A stretch of DNA of 64,000 nucleotides, from assembly GCA_963971305.1 (NCBI GenBank), contig OZ020303.1:18907184-18971183 (forward strand), written 5' to 3'. The first letter of the stretch is position 1. Every line of letters begins with the position of its first letter. Of this stretch, positions 32,491 to 45,800 are shown in pieces. This stretch comes from Arcuatula senhousia. Taxonomy: Eukaryota > Mollusca > Bivalvia > Mytilida > Mytilidae. Below the pieces are notes generated by a model. That model saw only the letters and a program-made list of their open reading frames with translations, was not told the origin of the DNA and searched no databases. The position numbers were made by a program, and so were the translations under genes.

Positions 32491-33109
32491 CCATACCTCG
32501 CGGAGGCATCCACAAACATCAGCTACCTGAAGTTTAATGATGGTGATGAAAAAGTCTTTTACTTTAAACATTTATGTATGCTGGGCAGTGGAGGCATTAC
32601 CTTCTCAAGTTATGCTATTTGATTTCTGTTGGGCTAAGTAAACATTACAACAAAAATTTGGAAAAAATGCACCTTAACAAATTTCAATATTTTCCCGAAC
32701 TTTTTAAGGACAGATGAATTGTTAAGAAATAGAGAAAAAAACAGATTTTTTTTCACTTTGTTCTTTCAAAATTTTGATGGTGAAACCTATTTTTTTATTA
32801 AGTTTTTCAGAGTTATTCTTCACAATTTCGATGGTGAACTTTTAATTTTATTATCGAAATTTAGAGAACCAAAATACTGTTTTAGGTCTAACTGCCCCCA
32901 AAATTTAAGAAAATTCTATGGATAAATTTTTAGACAACCGATCTTTACCTTAAAATCTTTTTTGGAAATATACTTGATAATTAAGTTATTTTCTTTCATA
33001 TCTTTTATTACACAATAAGTACATCTACACCTTGCAACACACAAGGTAAGAAGCTCAGGAGAGCGATTCAGCATGTAACGGTAAAATGCTAGGTTTTCTA
33101 TCAAATACG
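32491..33109. other. Unassigned stretch
   Basis: A local duplication (CAAAATTTTGATGGTGAA and CACAATTTCGATGGTGAA) is seen at 32765-32845. No gene is recognised. Confidence 0.35.
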
Positions 33110-33660
33110 AAGCTCACCTCGTTACGCATTATTGTTAAGCGGGAATTGATTGTATGCAGAAAAACAAGGTCACAGCCACCATCTGAACCATGTATCTTGC
33201 TTATCATCACTAGGTGCACCTACCATACCAATATAGTTAATGTGGCACTTGTCAGAAGCGTGAATGAACTTGAACCATTCTTCTGTAAGTGGTCATCCAC
33301 GCGGAAAATACAGGTCACATCCAGCATCCAAAGCATGCATTGTGCTTAGCATGGTGCACCTACCATACCAATATGGTTGCTATGGCACTTGTCAGTAAGA
33401 AGGAATGGACTTGAAACATTCTTCCGTAAGTGGTCATTCATGTGGAAAATATAGGTCACAGCCAGCATCTGAAGCATACATTGTGCTAAACATCACTAGG
33501 TCCACCTTACATACCAATATGGTTGGTGTGGCACTCGTCAGTAATCGGGAATGGTCTTTAACCATTCTTCTGTAAGTGGTCATCGTCCAGCATCCGAAGC
33601 ATGTATTGTGCTTAACATCACTAGGTGCACCTACCATTCTAATATACAGGTCTATGATTT
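33110..33660 (+). repeat. Tandem repeat core (family H type), about 142-bp units
   Basis: Four diverged units share AGGTCACAGCCAGCATCTGA, CACTAGGTGCACCTACCAT and TGGCACTTGTCAGTAA, with spacings of about 144 and 141 bp where clearest. The same unit lies inside the family H element at 59230-59745. The terminal stem-loop is not seen here. Confidence 0.65.
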
Positions 33661-33854
33661 TGTTGACAGGAGTTAATGGTTATTGAGGAGTACAACGAAA
33701 AAAGAATGACCAAAATCGTATAAACGTTCTACAGCAATTTTATTTTCACATCCATTTTGCCCCTTTTTCTTTAAAACAGTAGGGGCCACAATCAACAAAT
33801 GCAAGTACGTGGCAGCTTTCTCTGGTGAATAGAAACATTATAACAAAACAACGT

Positions 33855-35190
33855 AAAAAGCTTCGCAGAGCGCAGCATGATACGACCGCAACATGTCGAA
33901 CCCTGTACATTGTAGGCCAAATATGGATAGTCAATTTGCTCTGAACACATGCAGCCCATGGTGGACTTACACGTGCAGCCTATGGTGGACTTTCCACATA
34001 CATTTCAGAAGAAATCCATTTTTCTTTCAAAAGTAAACCAAAATTAATTACAGTTACAAATATAACATCTTTTCACCCCTTATCAAGGATACCTGCTACC
34101 TTTTATTTGTGCCCCTTTTGGCCCCTAACGGCAATTAGGGGGAGGGGACTTTCATATGATTAATCCTCAAATTTGCAAGTTCCCTACTTAATAGAATTAA
34201 TTAGCAAAAACAAATTTTGAAATCGGACAATAAATAATTAGGGCATCTAATGGGACATTAAATGATATTCCGCCACGATATATCAATAGTTCATAAAATT
34301 TGATTCTTCAAAGTAGCCAATCTCAAAAACTATTTTTCAGATCATGCTGGAAATTGAACTTGACCTGTATTTTATTGTACTAAACAGCTGTGCAAAATAT
34401 CATTTAAATCCCTTGACGCGTTTTCAAGTTATTGGTCGGAAACCTTCGTGGGACGGACAGACGGACGTACGTACGGACGGACAGACACCGAAAGAAACTG
34501 AGGGTATAACATAATACCTCGCCACTTTGTGTGGCGGGGTATAAAAAGATTTGATTTTTGTCCCTTTGAGCCCCTGATTGCACAACAGAAAAAAGGGGGT
34601 GCGATAATTAATCCTCCATTCTGTATCTACTACTTGACAAGAATTGAATTGCATTTTTTTTAAATCGGATCAGAAATAAAAAAAGTTACATTTTTTGCCC
34701 CTTATTTCTAAATGAAATAAGGGTGGACCCCCAAAATCAATCCCAAATATGGTTTAATGGTAAGGCATATCATTGTCAAATAATAATTTCATAGCAACTT
34801 GGACCAAAGTTATTGTGGCAACAAATAAAATATTTGCATAAAACCATTTGTTTAGACAAACTTTTATTACTGGCAATTTTTCGAAAACGGTAGGAGATAC
34901 CTAGAATATAATGTACTTTCCTTTTTGATACTATCTATATCTAGGTGAATATCAGACGAGTTCGGTAGGATTTATAGCAAATCTGATTAAAATCTGACAT
35001 TTTTTACATGTAGCTACTTTTGCTCCTTTTTCTAAAACGGTAGGGGCAAGAAACCCCAAATTCAATACAAACCTTCCTTTACTAGTAACAGTTACAAAAT
35101 TTTATAACAATTGGTTAACCACAACAAAAGTAATCACTCTGAAACCAAAGTGCCTACAATCGCAAAGATTATGCGGTCGTGTAAAAAAAT
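33855..35190 (-). repeat. Family D pearl/Helentron-like element, copy 3, split by family C
   Basis: The end AAAAAGCTTCGCAGAGCGCA followed by GCATGATACGACCGCAAC is the inverted right end of family D. Units continue to about 35188, near GCAAAGATTATGCGGTCGTG. A family C element sits inside at 34240-34548. Confidence 0.75.
34240..34548 (-). repeat. Family C pearl/Helentron-like element, one unit, nested in family D
   Basis: Read on the minus strand it begins with the stem-loop TACCCCGCCACACAAAGTGG (partner CGAGGTATTA), then TGTCTGTCCGTCCGTACGTA. One core unit follows, ending at AATGTCCCATTAGATGCCCT. A three-unit copy is at 57688-58326. Confidence 0.75.
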
Positions 35191-35194
35191 AGCA

Positions 35195-35505
35195 CTGCGA
35201 TTGTGAAAGTCACTCAACCAGAAATATAGGTCAAGGTCATAACTGTGCTAAGCTACTACTGGGACATATAGTTTGATCAACGTAGGACTTCTAGTTCTAG
35301 AGATATTGAGGTGCTCGCCTAATTTGAAAATTTGCTTTTATATTTTAATGACAATTGACAAAGTGCATGAAGTCACTCAACTGGAAAATCAAGGTCATGG
35401 TCAAAATATGGCTATGGAGGTGCTCATAAAACTTATATTGAGAGTTAACGCCGCCACTGGTAAAGTACCACGCATGTCTCGCTCCGCTCCTCAGGAGAGA
35501 CAAAA
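35195..35505 (-). repeat. Family F fragment, minus orientation
   Basis: The terminal stem-loop GTCTCGCTCCGCTCC...GAGAGAC lies at about 35476-35501. One to two diverged F units read leftward from it (AAGCTACTACTGGGACATAT, GAGTTAACGCCGCCACTGG). Confidence 0.65.
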
Positions 35506-35604
35506 ACTTGATTTTCAACCTCTATAAAAGTCATCTGACAAAATTAGTATTATGGGAACTTTGGTGGAGCTTAATGAGAGGATAATTTTAAGTAAGGAAC
35601 AGCT

Positions 35605-36935
35605 TTTGTCTCACCTGCAAAGAGGAGTGAGACAAAGGTGTTACTTTACCGGCGGCGCTAACTTTTGTGTTAAGGTTCTATGAGCACCTCCATATCTAAA
35701 AAGGCACAGGATACGATTGCGGCAAAACCGTAACAATAAGAAATTCTTACTGTTACGGCAAAGACGTATATCGGGACCAGATGACGAATCATTTACGACC
35801 GTAACAATAAGAACTTTCTTATTATTACGGCAAATTCATATATTTTATAGTTAACTTCTAATGTATGTTTTTTTGTTTTTTTTAATGTTGAATAGCATAC
35901 ATTGTTGATTAGAAGTTCTAGATGGTCAAAAAATCGTGACCGAAAACCTAACCTAGGACACAAATTTTAAACGAAAACATTAAATAACATTAATCACAAA
36001 TTAATGACAAATAATAGCAATGTTAAAGTTTTATGAACACCTCCATATCTCAAGAACTACAAGTCTTAGGTTGATGAAACTTGGTATGCATAAGTCCCAG
36101 TAGTAGCCTAGCAATGTAGGGTTTATGAGCACCTCCATATCTCAAGAACTAAAAGTCCTAGGTTGATGAAATTTGTATGCATATGCCCAAGTAGTAGCGT
36201 AGCACAGTTGCGTCCCTATCTCTAACCTAGACCTTGATTTCCAGGTTGACAATTTTCAATACATATAATAGCAATGTTAAAGTTTTACGAGCACCTCCGT
36301 ATCTCAAGAACTACAAGTCTTGAGTTGATGAAACTTGGTATGCATAAGTCCCAGTAGTAGCTTAGCAATGTAAGGTTTTATGAGCACCTCCATATCTCAA
36401 GAACTAAAAGTCCTAGATTGATGAAACTTTGTATGCATATGTCCCAGTAGTAGCTTAGCACAGTTGCATCCCCATCTTTTTACTTTGACCTTGATTATCT
36501 GGTTGAGGGACTGACAATTTTCAATAAAAATAATAGCATTATGTTAATGTTCTATGAGCACCTCCAAATCAAAAGAAATATAAGGCCTAGGTTGGTAAAA
36601 CTTTGTATGCATATGCCTCAGTAGTAGCTTAGCACAGTTGCATCCCCATCTTTTGACCTTCGATTTTACAGTTGAGTGACTTTGACAATTTTCAATACAT
36701 GTAATAGCAATTTGAAAGATTTATGAGCACCTCCATATCCCCCAAAAGTCTTAGCTTATGTTGGTGAAACTTGGTATGCATATGCCCCAGTAGTAGCTTA
36801 GCACATTAGCATCCCAATCTTTTGACCTTGACCTAGAGTTTCTGGTTGAGTGACTTTAGTTTCTTTTAAGGAATAACCAGGTATATTGATGGTGCGGGCA
36901 GGCGTGACATATTCTAGCGTTAACTCTTGTTTTCA
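35605..36935 (+). repeat. Family F pearl/Helentron-like element, several units
   Basis: A stem-loop GTCTCACCTGC...GTGAGAC opens at 35608. Core phrases GAGCACCTCCATATCTCAAG and TGATGAAACTTGGTATGCAT repeat about six times. It ends with GGGCAGGCGTGACATATTC at about 36910. Family E core remnants at 35512-35600 and 36935-37250 flank it, so it inserted into an older E array. Confidence 0.72.
35728..35830. repeat. Two near-identical short hairpins inside family F
   Basis: CCGTAACAATAAGAA starts both 35728-35758 and 35799-35830. Each is followed within 1-2 bases by its inverted copy with one mismatch. The pair is absent from other F copies in this window. Confidence 0.6.
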
Positions 36936-37813
36936 TTTTATAAGCCAAAACCATGATTATCAATCTTTAAAGGGAATAACCCCTAAAAGAGGTCACCTGA
37001 AAACTTCAGGCTAATAGAGACCTTTGGAGAGGTTTATGAGCTGAACATTTAAAGCAAGCATCAGATTTTCTCTATCTGCAGGATTTTTGGAGAGCTCAAA
37101 GAGCTGATGGTTTTAGAAAGCAAACAGCTTTTCTCAATCTGCAATAGTATTCATTTTATAGGTTAAAAACATGAAAAACACTATTTTTTTCCTTTAAAGG
37201 GCCTTCACCCCAATAATCAGCATTAGACCCAATGAGGACTTCAGTAGAGCTTTTAATTCTAAATAGCCTACAATCCTTCAAATGTTTCCAATGAGTTATA
37301 CACCAGTTAAAAGTTTTTCTTCTTTGACCCAAGAAAACCCCTACATTTGATAAGAAATAAGACAACTTTTGTTTTTAAAAATTATTTATAATTTATAAGT
37401 AGTTGGAACAATATACATAGTACATCAAAAATATTGTGAACTTTGGAAAAAACAAAAAACAAATAAAAATGTGATCAATAAATAATTATGAGCAAATATA
37501 GAAATTTTTGGTGTTTTTATTAACACTTTAGTAAAAAATAAATGTCCCTGAAGATTGATGCACCATAACATTTTTTGATACATCATTCACACATACTTCA
37601 AAATGACTAAATATTAATAGCAATGTATCATAACAGCTTTCCACATTTTTCTTTCCTTTACAAAAATATGTTCCAACAATTATTTTTAAACAAATGTACA
37701 GAAAGTTTTTTGTATTTTTTATACTGTCCGACTTTTGATGAAAGCAGTAGTGCATTTGGGTTAAATCAGTGGTATGTTTTGGTATGTGTAAGATTTATTA
37801 TAACTTAGCTAAA
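36936..37813. other. Family E core remnants, then unassigned sequence
   Basis: 36936-37250 carries E-type phrases (GAGCTGAACATTTAAAGCAAG, TTTTCTCTATCTGCA). 37251-37813 shows nothing recognisable; open frames there are short and lack features. Confidence 0.45.
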
Positions 37814-39443
37814 TAAGGGCTGTTCCAGAAAATACTATATCCCCCTAAGGACGGCACTTTTTTCTTAGACCCCACCACTCATAGAATTCAATTTGAAATC
37901 CCCCCCACTTGTGTTACCTTATTTTGCTAAAAGACAACCCACGATAGAATTAAAAAAAAAAAAAAATCACCCCCCTCATGTATTAAATATAAATATATTG
38001 CTACACATGTCTTTACAGCTTTTGTGATCATGCCTTTGTTCCAGGATAAACAAGGTATAATTGAAACTGGATGCATTTTAGAATGTCTCCCAAACCAAGC
38101 TCCATTAATCTTATGGAAAACAGTTGGACTGAGGTTCCCATTTTACAGACATCCCAGGGGTAAGCAATATCCTGGAAATGTCTTTAAATGCATTTTTTAA
38201 AACCTCATTGAAAAATTTGGACAGGGGTTCCCCTTTAAACACAAGTTAGTTATCTCACTATAAAAATGATCATAATTATCATAAGGAGTAATAATACGTA
38301 TATATAGTAATAAGGTGGGGATCTCAATGGCTTTCAGAATATTACCCCGGTAAGTATTTTGTTAATTGAGGGGGTGGGGCATGGCCCCCCTCCTCAGACC
38401 CCCCAATGGTACCAAATGTTTTGTCTTACAAAAATGTATCATAAGGAGTAATAATGTATATGGTTATGGAGTGGGGATCTCAGTGGTTTCAGAATAATAA
38501 GTATTTTGTTATTTTAGGGGGTGGGGCATTACCCCCCCCCCCCCTTTAGACAATGAAAACGAGCGTAACAGGTAGTATTTAAGAGCGCAAATTATCAAGT
38601 TATATCACTTTTCCCATGGACTTCTAGAGTAAAATTTTGCGCATCTAGGAATATGGTCCTATCAAGTCACAGAATATCAAATGATTCCGTGATTCCGTCT
38701 ATTGGTTTCTGAGAAACAGTGCACAAATGTGTTTAAAAAAATGCCTGAAGTAAGCGATAATGGTAGAAATGTAAAAATAATTTTGTTGTACTATGAGCTG
38801 AATTTTCCTTCCACGTCTGGTTTAACACGCTTGATTCCTGAATATTCAGCGTCTTTTGGACGCTATTTTCTTTGCAAATTTTGAACGTCATCAAACACAC
38901 ATGTGACCCACAAGAAAAGCTAGTTTATTTTCATTTGAATATATTTTGTTTTAATTCATATCACATTATAAACATTTTTAAAATTATGTTTGCTTGTAAA
39001 TATTTTTAAAAACATTTTAACTTCGGGAGCGTCACAGGTTAAAAACCTGCCTCATAATGCTTGTACCATATTTAATTACATCAGAAACGTGAAATTTGTT
39101 CCGAACAAAATTCTGTAAATCATAACCAAAGAAGGGGAATAACTCCAAACTTTATTTTGGAGCAAATTGCGATCACCGATGACAACGGACTATAAACACG
39201 AAGTTAAAATCACTCGAGGACGAGACAGTAGTTGAATATCTACAATTTTATAGAGCTTGAAAGAATAACCCCACCACCACTATATTCATTTCATTTTTAA
39301 ACACACTAACCACCACTGTAATACTTTTCATGCATTGGAGCACCACCTCCAGATTTACATTTCAACAAAATATGGCCACCTTTGTAAAAAAATATAAACT
39401 GCTGTCCTGGGAGGGGACATTTTATTTTCTGGAACAGCCCTAA
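37814..39443. mobile_element. PIF/Harbinger-like MITE, 1.6 kb, perfect 18-bp termini
   Basis: GGGCTGTTCCAGAAAATA at 37817-37834 is perfectly inverted at 39423-39440. TAA flanks both ends (37814-37816 and 39441-39443). A 3-bp TWA duplication and GGG ends fit PIF/Harbinger. No transposase is present. The interior holds two copies of a GTGGGGATCTCAATGG / AGGGGGTGGGGCAT unit and, at 38735-39060, an inverted relative of the 1538-2110 repeat. Confidence 0.75.
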
Positions 39444-39951
39444 GTAAGAATATGCAGCGACTAGATAACTTATTATAAATTGTTCAACTTGAAGATTGGA
39501 GAAATTAAAATAAAAAACACACTAACATTTTACCTAGGTACATGTACTGATTTAACATTTAGTTTATGAAATCTTTCTAAAATAAAGATGGAATTTTTCT
39601 TATTTCTTTTTGTTACGAAAATTCCAGTTAATAGTCCCATTTAATCATCAGGAAGACAATCAAGATCTTAGTTTTTACAATATTTCCATTATCATGCTTT
39701 AAAAATCATAAACTTTTCTTACAGTAAATTCTATATCAAATACTAATCATTAAATTTCACAATGAACTGTATTTCATTTATATTCACAAGAAATCAATAA
39801 ATAAAGAAATATGTACCCAATTAAAACACAGAGAAAAAATAAATACCATAAAAATTTATATATTAATAAATAGCAGTATTTACACATATTTCTTCTAAAA
39901 ATATTGTTTTTAGATTTTTTCAAATTCATGAGAGTCAAAAAGACATAGCTA

Positions 39952-40435
39952 TTAAGGGGATACGTTACGTTAAAAACGACGTTATCGATAAAATTTACCT
40001 GTGAAACAGAAAAACGTCCCTTTTCGATTTGAAACGCAACGTCAATTTTACTTGAACAGCGTTGAACTTTAACGCTATTGTTTATCTTTGATGTAAATTC
40101 ATGAAAAATGATGATCCATGACCTATGACAAAATATATATCATTGTTTAGAGAAAGAGTTGGACTTTCTTGTGTTAGTTTTTGGTTGAAATGTAATGAAA
40201 CAATTTTGTTTTAATCAATGGAGAATAACAAAAGTTTGAAAATATTTGATCTTTTCCCATTACTTCTATACAAATTTCCCGCCAAAAACGATAATTTCAA
40301 AGTGAAATAACTTGAAAAATCGACCCATGACCCCCTATTTTAAATCAATATTTCGATGTATCGTGGTATTACCATTCACTATGCAAATTTTTTTTAAAAA
40401 GCAAGATGGTAGACCAAAGTAACGTATCCCCTTAA
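39952..40435. mobile_element. TTAA-flanked MITE, 476 bp
   Basis: TTAA at 39952 is followed by GGGGATACGTTACGTTA. TAACGTATCCCC precedes TTAA at 40432. Matching ends of at least 12 bp and the TTAA duplication indicate piggyBac- or Kolobok-type mobilisation. It has no coding. Confidence 0.75.
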
Positions 40436-41904
40436 ATGTAAAATTTGATATTAGATTATTTTCATTTTATATACCATAAATGAAAATAATCTATCAGAAA
40501 TTTAAAACAGAAAAAAAAACCTTTACAAATATATGTACCAGGAAACATAGGGAGATCTATCAAAGTCAAGTATTTGTTTACACTGCTGTTTAACAACATA
40601 TATGTAATAGAATATCAATAAAAGAATAAGGCAAGTATTGTAATTTTTAAGGTAGCGTAAACATTTTGGCACTATATTGGATATTCTGGTCATTCCAATT
40701 TTTCATTGAAATTTGAAAATAATCATTTCTTTTCGAAATGCATGTATACTAATTATTACATTGATGGACTAGCTCATACAGGCATGGAAAAAGATTTGCA
40801 CTGAAATCATGAGTAAATTGAAAGACAGAATTCCACTGTCCAAACTCATTCAGGGAAAATCATTGTTGTTGTCTTCTAAGAATAGATTCCATTTCCTGAA
40901 AAAAATAAATAAAATTAAAAAAAACATGAAGAATAAAAAATTTAAAAATACATATGCTTGCTGAAAAATTAACAAGGCTTAATAAGTTGGTTTTCATTTA
41001 TTGTTGAATCTTTAAAGAATAAGCAAAACGTGTTCTAAATACATTGTAAAACAATATTATCTTCAACACATATTTTGTTCTCAAATCAAAACCTGTAAAT
41101 TGTATTAATTCATATAGTACTGTATCATGACAAAGAAACAAATCTGGCCCCTTGCCACCTGCCTGTCTGTGTCTGCACCACTGTCAAGGTCCAATGTTAT
41201 GCTTAGGTTTTAATGCACAGTTCAATTTGTTTACAGATGACATCCTAGAATTTTTTAAGTTAAAAACAAAGGTTGAATTTAAGTAGCTGTTAATTTAGAA
41301 TGCCTTATAATAGAGTAATGAAAGTGTGCTCAACTGTTAGGGAATCTTTCAGAAATTTTATTTTGGACAAAATATAGAAATTATTCAAAACACCAAAAGT
41401 CTCGCATCAATTTAACAGCATTGTGTCATTTTTATTTTACAAATCTTTTGAATGTTTTTATTAATTTAATGCTTGTTTTTATGGTAAAAAATGTGATGTC
41501 ATTTCTTGAAAAAATGAGCTGGTCAATATAAAGGCTTTTTACTTTTAATAAACAGCCAGGTTGATGTACTTTCAGAGCATGTAATTAAATGCAGGTTTCA
41601 GTCTAAACTAAGCTTGAATTATGGCAAAAATGTGTAAATTTTAGTGTTTTTTCATAAATAATTTGTTTTTAAGTTATTGGTTTGTAATGAAAGAATTATA
41701 TTTTCAGCAAGAAACAATTTACTGCATGAAAATCTATGGAATGTAAAGAATTCAACAATGTTTGATAAGTGTGTATAAGGTTAAATATAGCTTTAGAATA
41801 GTTGTTGGTAGAAGCATATGTGCTTCAAAACTATGAACCTTTCTGACATTTAACCCTGGAAGTATGTTTTACTACCCAAGGTACTTAAAATAAATTTGCT
41901 TAAA
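40436..41904. other. AT-rich intergenic sequence, likely including the ATAD2 3' region
   Basis: No gene is recognised. Reverse-strand AATAAA candidates exist (for example 41431-41436 and near 41456), but the AT content makes any one of them weak evidence. Confidence 0.35.
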
Positions 41905-42310
41905 TTCAAGCAAATTTTCCACAAAAGTCTAAAAAAGTTTACATTTTCATTAACACCTAAAGTTCATGAGGTTGTTGAAGCATGAAAATTGGGTCACGGT
42001 CACATGGCATGGTGGCAGTTGCATAGACCACAACTCCATGTGTCTATACCAAATATCAAATACCTAGCTATTACACTTTTCAAGTATAAATTCACTTTCA
42101 ACAAAAGTCTTACAAAGAGATTTACAACCCGAAAAAAAAAGGTTCACAGAGCCGTTGAATCGTGAAAATGGGGTCAGGGTCATATGGCATGGGGCCAGTT
42201 GCAGACCACAACCAAAGTGTCTATATACCAAATATCTGATAACTAGCTATTATACTTTTCAAGCAATTCATTTTCCACAATACATTTTTACTTTACCACC
42301 AGAAAGCAAT
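41905..42310 (+). repeat. Family I tandem units
   Basis: Two units of about 180 bp share GGGTCACGGTCACATGGCAT, TGTCTATACCAAATATC and CTAGCTATTA. The same unit occurs at 59085-59235 and 59745-60110. No terminal stem-loop is seen here. Confidence 0.6.
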
Positions 42311-42597
42311 ACCCATGTCTCTCCTTCAACTATTTGTTGTCCATGAACCACCTCCAAAATTCAAACAGGAAACATGTTTCCAACAGGTCTGAAATGCTTG
42401 GGACATACAGATAGCTTTGTCATACTTAACCACATTACCAAAATTGTTTGCATTTTTGTTTGACCTTGGACCAATTGCAAAAGGGTAAGCAGTGCTTACT
42501 GGCCTTGTTGAAGGCTGCTGGCTGTTTTTCATTGTGGTCTTTCTAATATACCGCTTGTTTATGTGAGCTGTGTCCCGTACAGTTATTCAAAATTTAA

Positions 42598-42863
42598 TTA
42601 TTTTCTATTGCTAGAACAATCTCTTACTTCAAGCATTTGTGATTTGTCAAAATCCTGTCTGTGACTGTATATACAGTTGCTGTATAAACTGTACAATTTT
42701 TCCAGCTGTTCTATTCGGTAATTGCGAGTCAATTTTACTGTGTCATCTAAAAGTCTCATTAATCTAGAATGATCAATAACAACAGGTAATACTTCTTCCT
42801 CTACAATCTTTAAGGCTTGTTCATGGTCCTTTGTTGGAATACGTCCTCTTGTTACACGAATTG
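42598..42863 (-). CDS. ATAD2: ATAD2 last exon and stop
   Basis: It encodes IRVTRGRIPTKDHEQALKIV, then LPVVIDHSRLMRLLDDTVKL and LEKLYSLYSNCIYSHRQDFD, with a stop after CSSNRK. The VVDH/VIDH and LE.LY..S.CIYRHR pattern is the conserved ATAD2 C-terminus. Confidence 0.93.
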
Positions 42864-45800
42864 CTATGAATATAAAATAAATAATCATTTTTTCACAATA
42901 AGATTTTATACTTTACTTTTTATACAAGATCAATTGATGGCTTGATCTTCAAAAGACCTGTTCACTAAATTTATGTCTCAGTACTTGGACAAGAATTTGT
43001 TAGTATTTAGAGGCTTCTGTCAAATGATGATATTGCCATTTCTTTTTGATGTGATTGAATGATATCTATAAACCAATTAGTTGATACTTTATTTTGTAGA
43101 TGCATAATAAAATCATCAGAAATTAATGGATGTCTCTTTCTTCTTTTCTATGTTGATACACGACAGAATGGTTGACTAGTTTACACAAATAAATCCTTTT
43201 ATATTGGAAATATTCTATTTTCAGTCACAGTGTATATCCATGCAGTCTGCACCTTTAGCCACTAGCCCGTTGTTTTTGGCCAGTAAAATTTCCTTGGGAC
43301 CAGTAAAATTTAAATAGTAGATTTTTGTTTTAAAATTAATTAGCTAAATTTTGTTAAAAATTTGGAATTTCATACTTCGGGCTATAAGTTGAAAAAGTTT
43401 TTGGCACAGACTGTCCATGATCAAAAGACTCCTTCTGCCAACATGGAAAAAGTCATAACAAGAAACCTTTGAGCCAATGCTCACTAGTTATACCCCTGCT
43501 TTCACAAATATGCCATGTGTTAAATATATGGTTATAGGGTGGTGATCTCAATTATTTTCAAGATAGTAAATATTTTGTCACTTGAGGGGGATGGGTAATG
43601 ACCCGCCTCAGACCCCTCTATGGTATCAAATGATCTGTTTTACTGATCTGTTTTACCATAAGGACTAAGAATATTTATGGTTATAGGGTGGGGATCTCAA
43701 TGGTTTTTGAGATATTTAAAAAAAACTCAATTTTTGAGATATGTGGAGGGGTTGGCCCCTACACTTATAAAAAATGTGAAGGACCTACAACTAATAGGGT
43801 TCTATCAATGTGAAAAATTTTAGTATAACATGTATCAAGTACAAAAGTAAAAGAAGTGGGTGGAACCTCGGAACTACGGAACCTCAGAACTTTGGAACTA
43901 CAGACACAGGTAAAACTTATCTCTGGCAATTTGATACTAATTTTTATAACATCTAGTGAAATATTTGTCATAAAAGAAATGAGCATTTGACAAATATCTG
44001 ACAAGTGTGAAAAAAAATCTGTATCATCACTCATGGTTATGAAAGGTGTTAAAATGATCTGCTTCTCGTAGAAATCTTCTAGCCATTTTGATTACCTGCC
44101 AGCATAAAATGTACGACATATGACTATATGCAAATTAGGTATGTCATGTTATCTGTGACATTGATATGAACCAATCAAATATGGAGTGACCAAATGAATT
44201 GACTAATCAAATATTGTCTCCTAAAAAAATACTGAGCATATTAAATAAACAACTACAAAGCAAGCTACAGCCAATGGAAATATTTGAAATGGGGTTTTCT
44301 AGGAATATCTCTTCTTGCAGAGAAGGGTAAGGCATGAAATAGATAATGTTGGACAACAGTTAGAGAAATAATATTAAACAATTTGAGGCAGGTCAGGAAA
44401 AGAAAGCAGCTTCAATTCATTCCATGTACCTTTGTCATCTGTAGTTGAGTTTTCATTATTTGGAGGTGCTGAGGTAGAAGTGTTTCCTTTCTGAAAAAAA
44501 ATGTAAAAATATATAAACCTTATCCACAATAAAACTTCAGCATACAGAATATACTTTTTGTGTGATTTTTTTATCTTTTACAAGGACTTTTTTTAAGAGC
44601 CGTTTTATTACCTTTGAACTTTTGTTTTTAACAAGCAGCAGGGCATGAAAATAGACAAAATAGCAAATAATGTCTCTTAAAACAATGATGGCCAATTTGG
44701 CACATATTTGTTGGAATTGCAATATGGGACAGATGGACAGTCAGCCCTTGCACTATCAGACATTTTGAAATGTGGTGGACCTGCCTATTTGTCCAGCAGA
44801 ATTTGCTGAGGTCCAGCAAAAAATCTTACAAATTACACTTAAATTAACAGGCAAAAATTGATTTAGAGCTTGAGGTCCAACAGAACCAAAACATATTTCA
44901 AAACCTCTGCACTATAAACCCTTCACTTTTCAAGCAGAAGGTATAGGTAATAATAAATAAGTCTCATGACAACACATTAATTTTAAAATTGAAATTTTGG
45001 AAAATTAAACACTTTTTTTTCTTTCTCTCAAACCTGAAGGTATTGTAAACAAACAAGAAATTTAAAATCTACATGCATAATTGAATAGATTTCTGTGATA
45101 ACTAAAAATAATTTTGCAAATACACATGCAAGATAAATAATAAACATATGAAAGAAGATACAAAAAAGCATGACATTGGCAGAGGAATAAATTTTCTAAC
45201 TTCACCTTTGAGACTCACACCAGACATGCCAAAACACATACATGTATATCAACATTAGCTCTTGACATTTTAAAATCTAATATAAAACAGTGTTCTCTAA
45301 TGACATAAAAAAAAATAAAGAAGCACACAAAACACTTGTTGCCATCAACCATATACCGGTATCCATGCACTGATATAAAGAATATTTGAACAATACTTAT
45401 CAAACCTCAAGAAGGTAATTTAGATTGTAAAATCACACATTAACTTATATATGGTTTTTAAGATAGATGATATGATTGATAATTAATTGGTCATAATTCA
45501 AAATAATGATGTAATAAGGTTTGTATGAGATTGTGAGACTATGAGTAATCAAGAGCTAGATGATGATTTGTGTTTTTACCTGTGTTTCCAGCTGCTTGGC
45601 ATGTTCAACACTATCTACGGAGTCTCCATTACTATCAACAGAACTACTGATTCCACTGTCTGTGTCCGCTGGTTTTGTTGTACCTACCCTTGGCGAAAGT
45701 TTTCCCTCCAACAATTTACTGGAGGCCAAGTTTTCAACAACTACTGATAATTCATTACACTTGGGTGACAATGGTCTCTGATGAGATTTTGGTGATGGTG

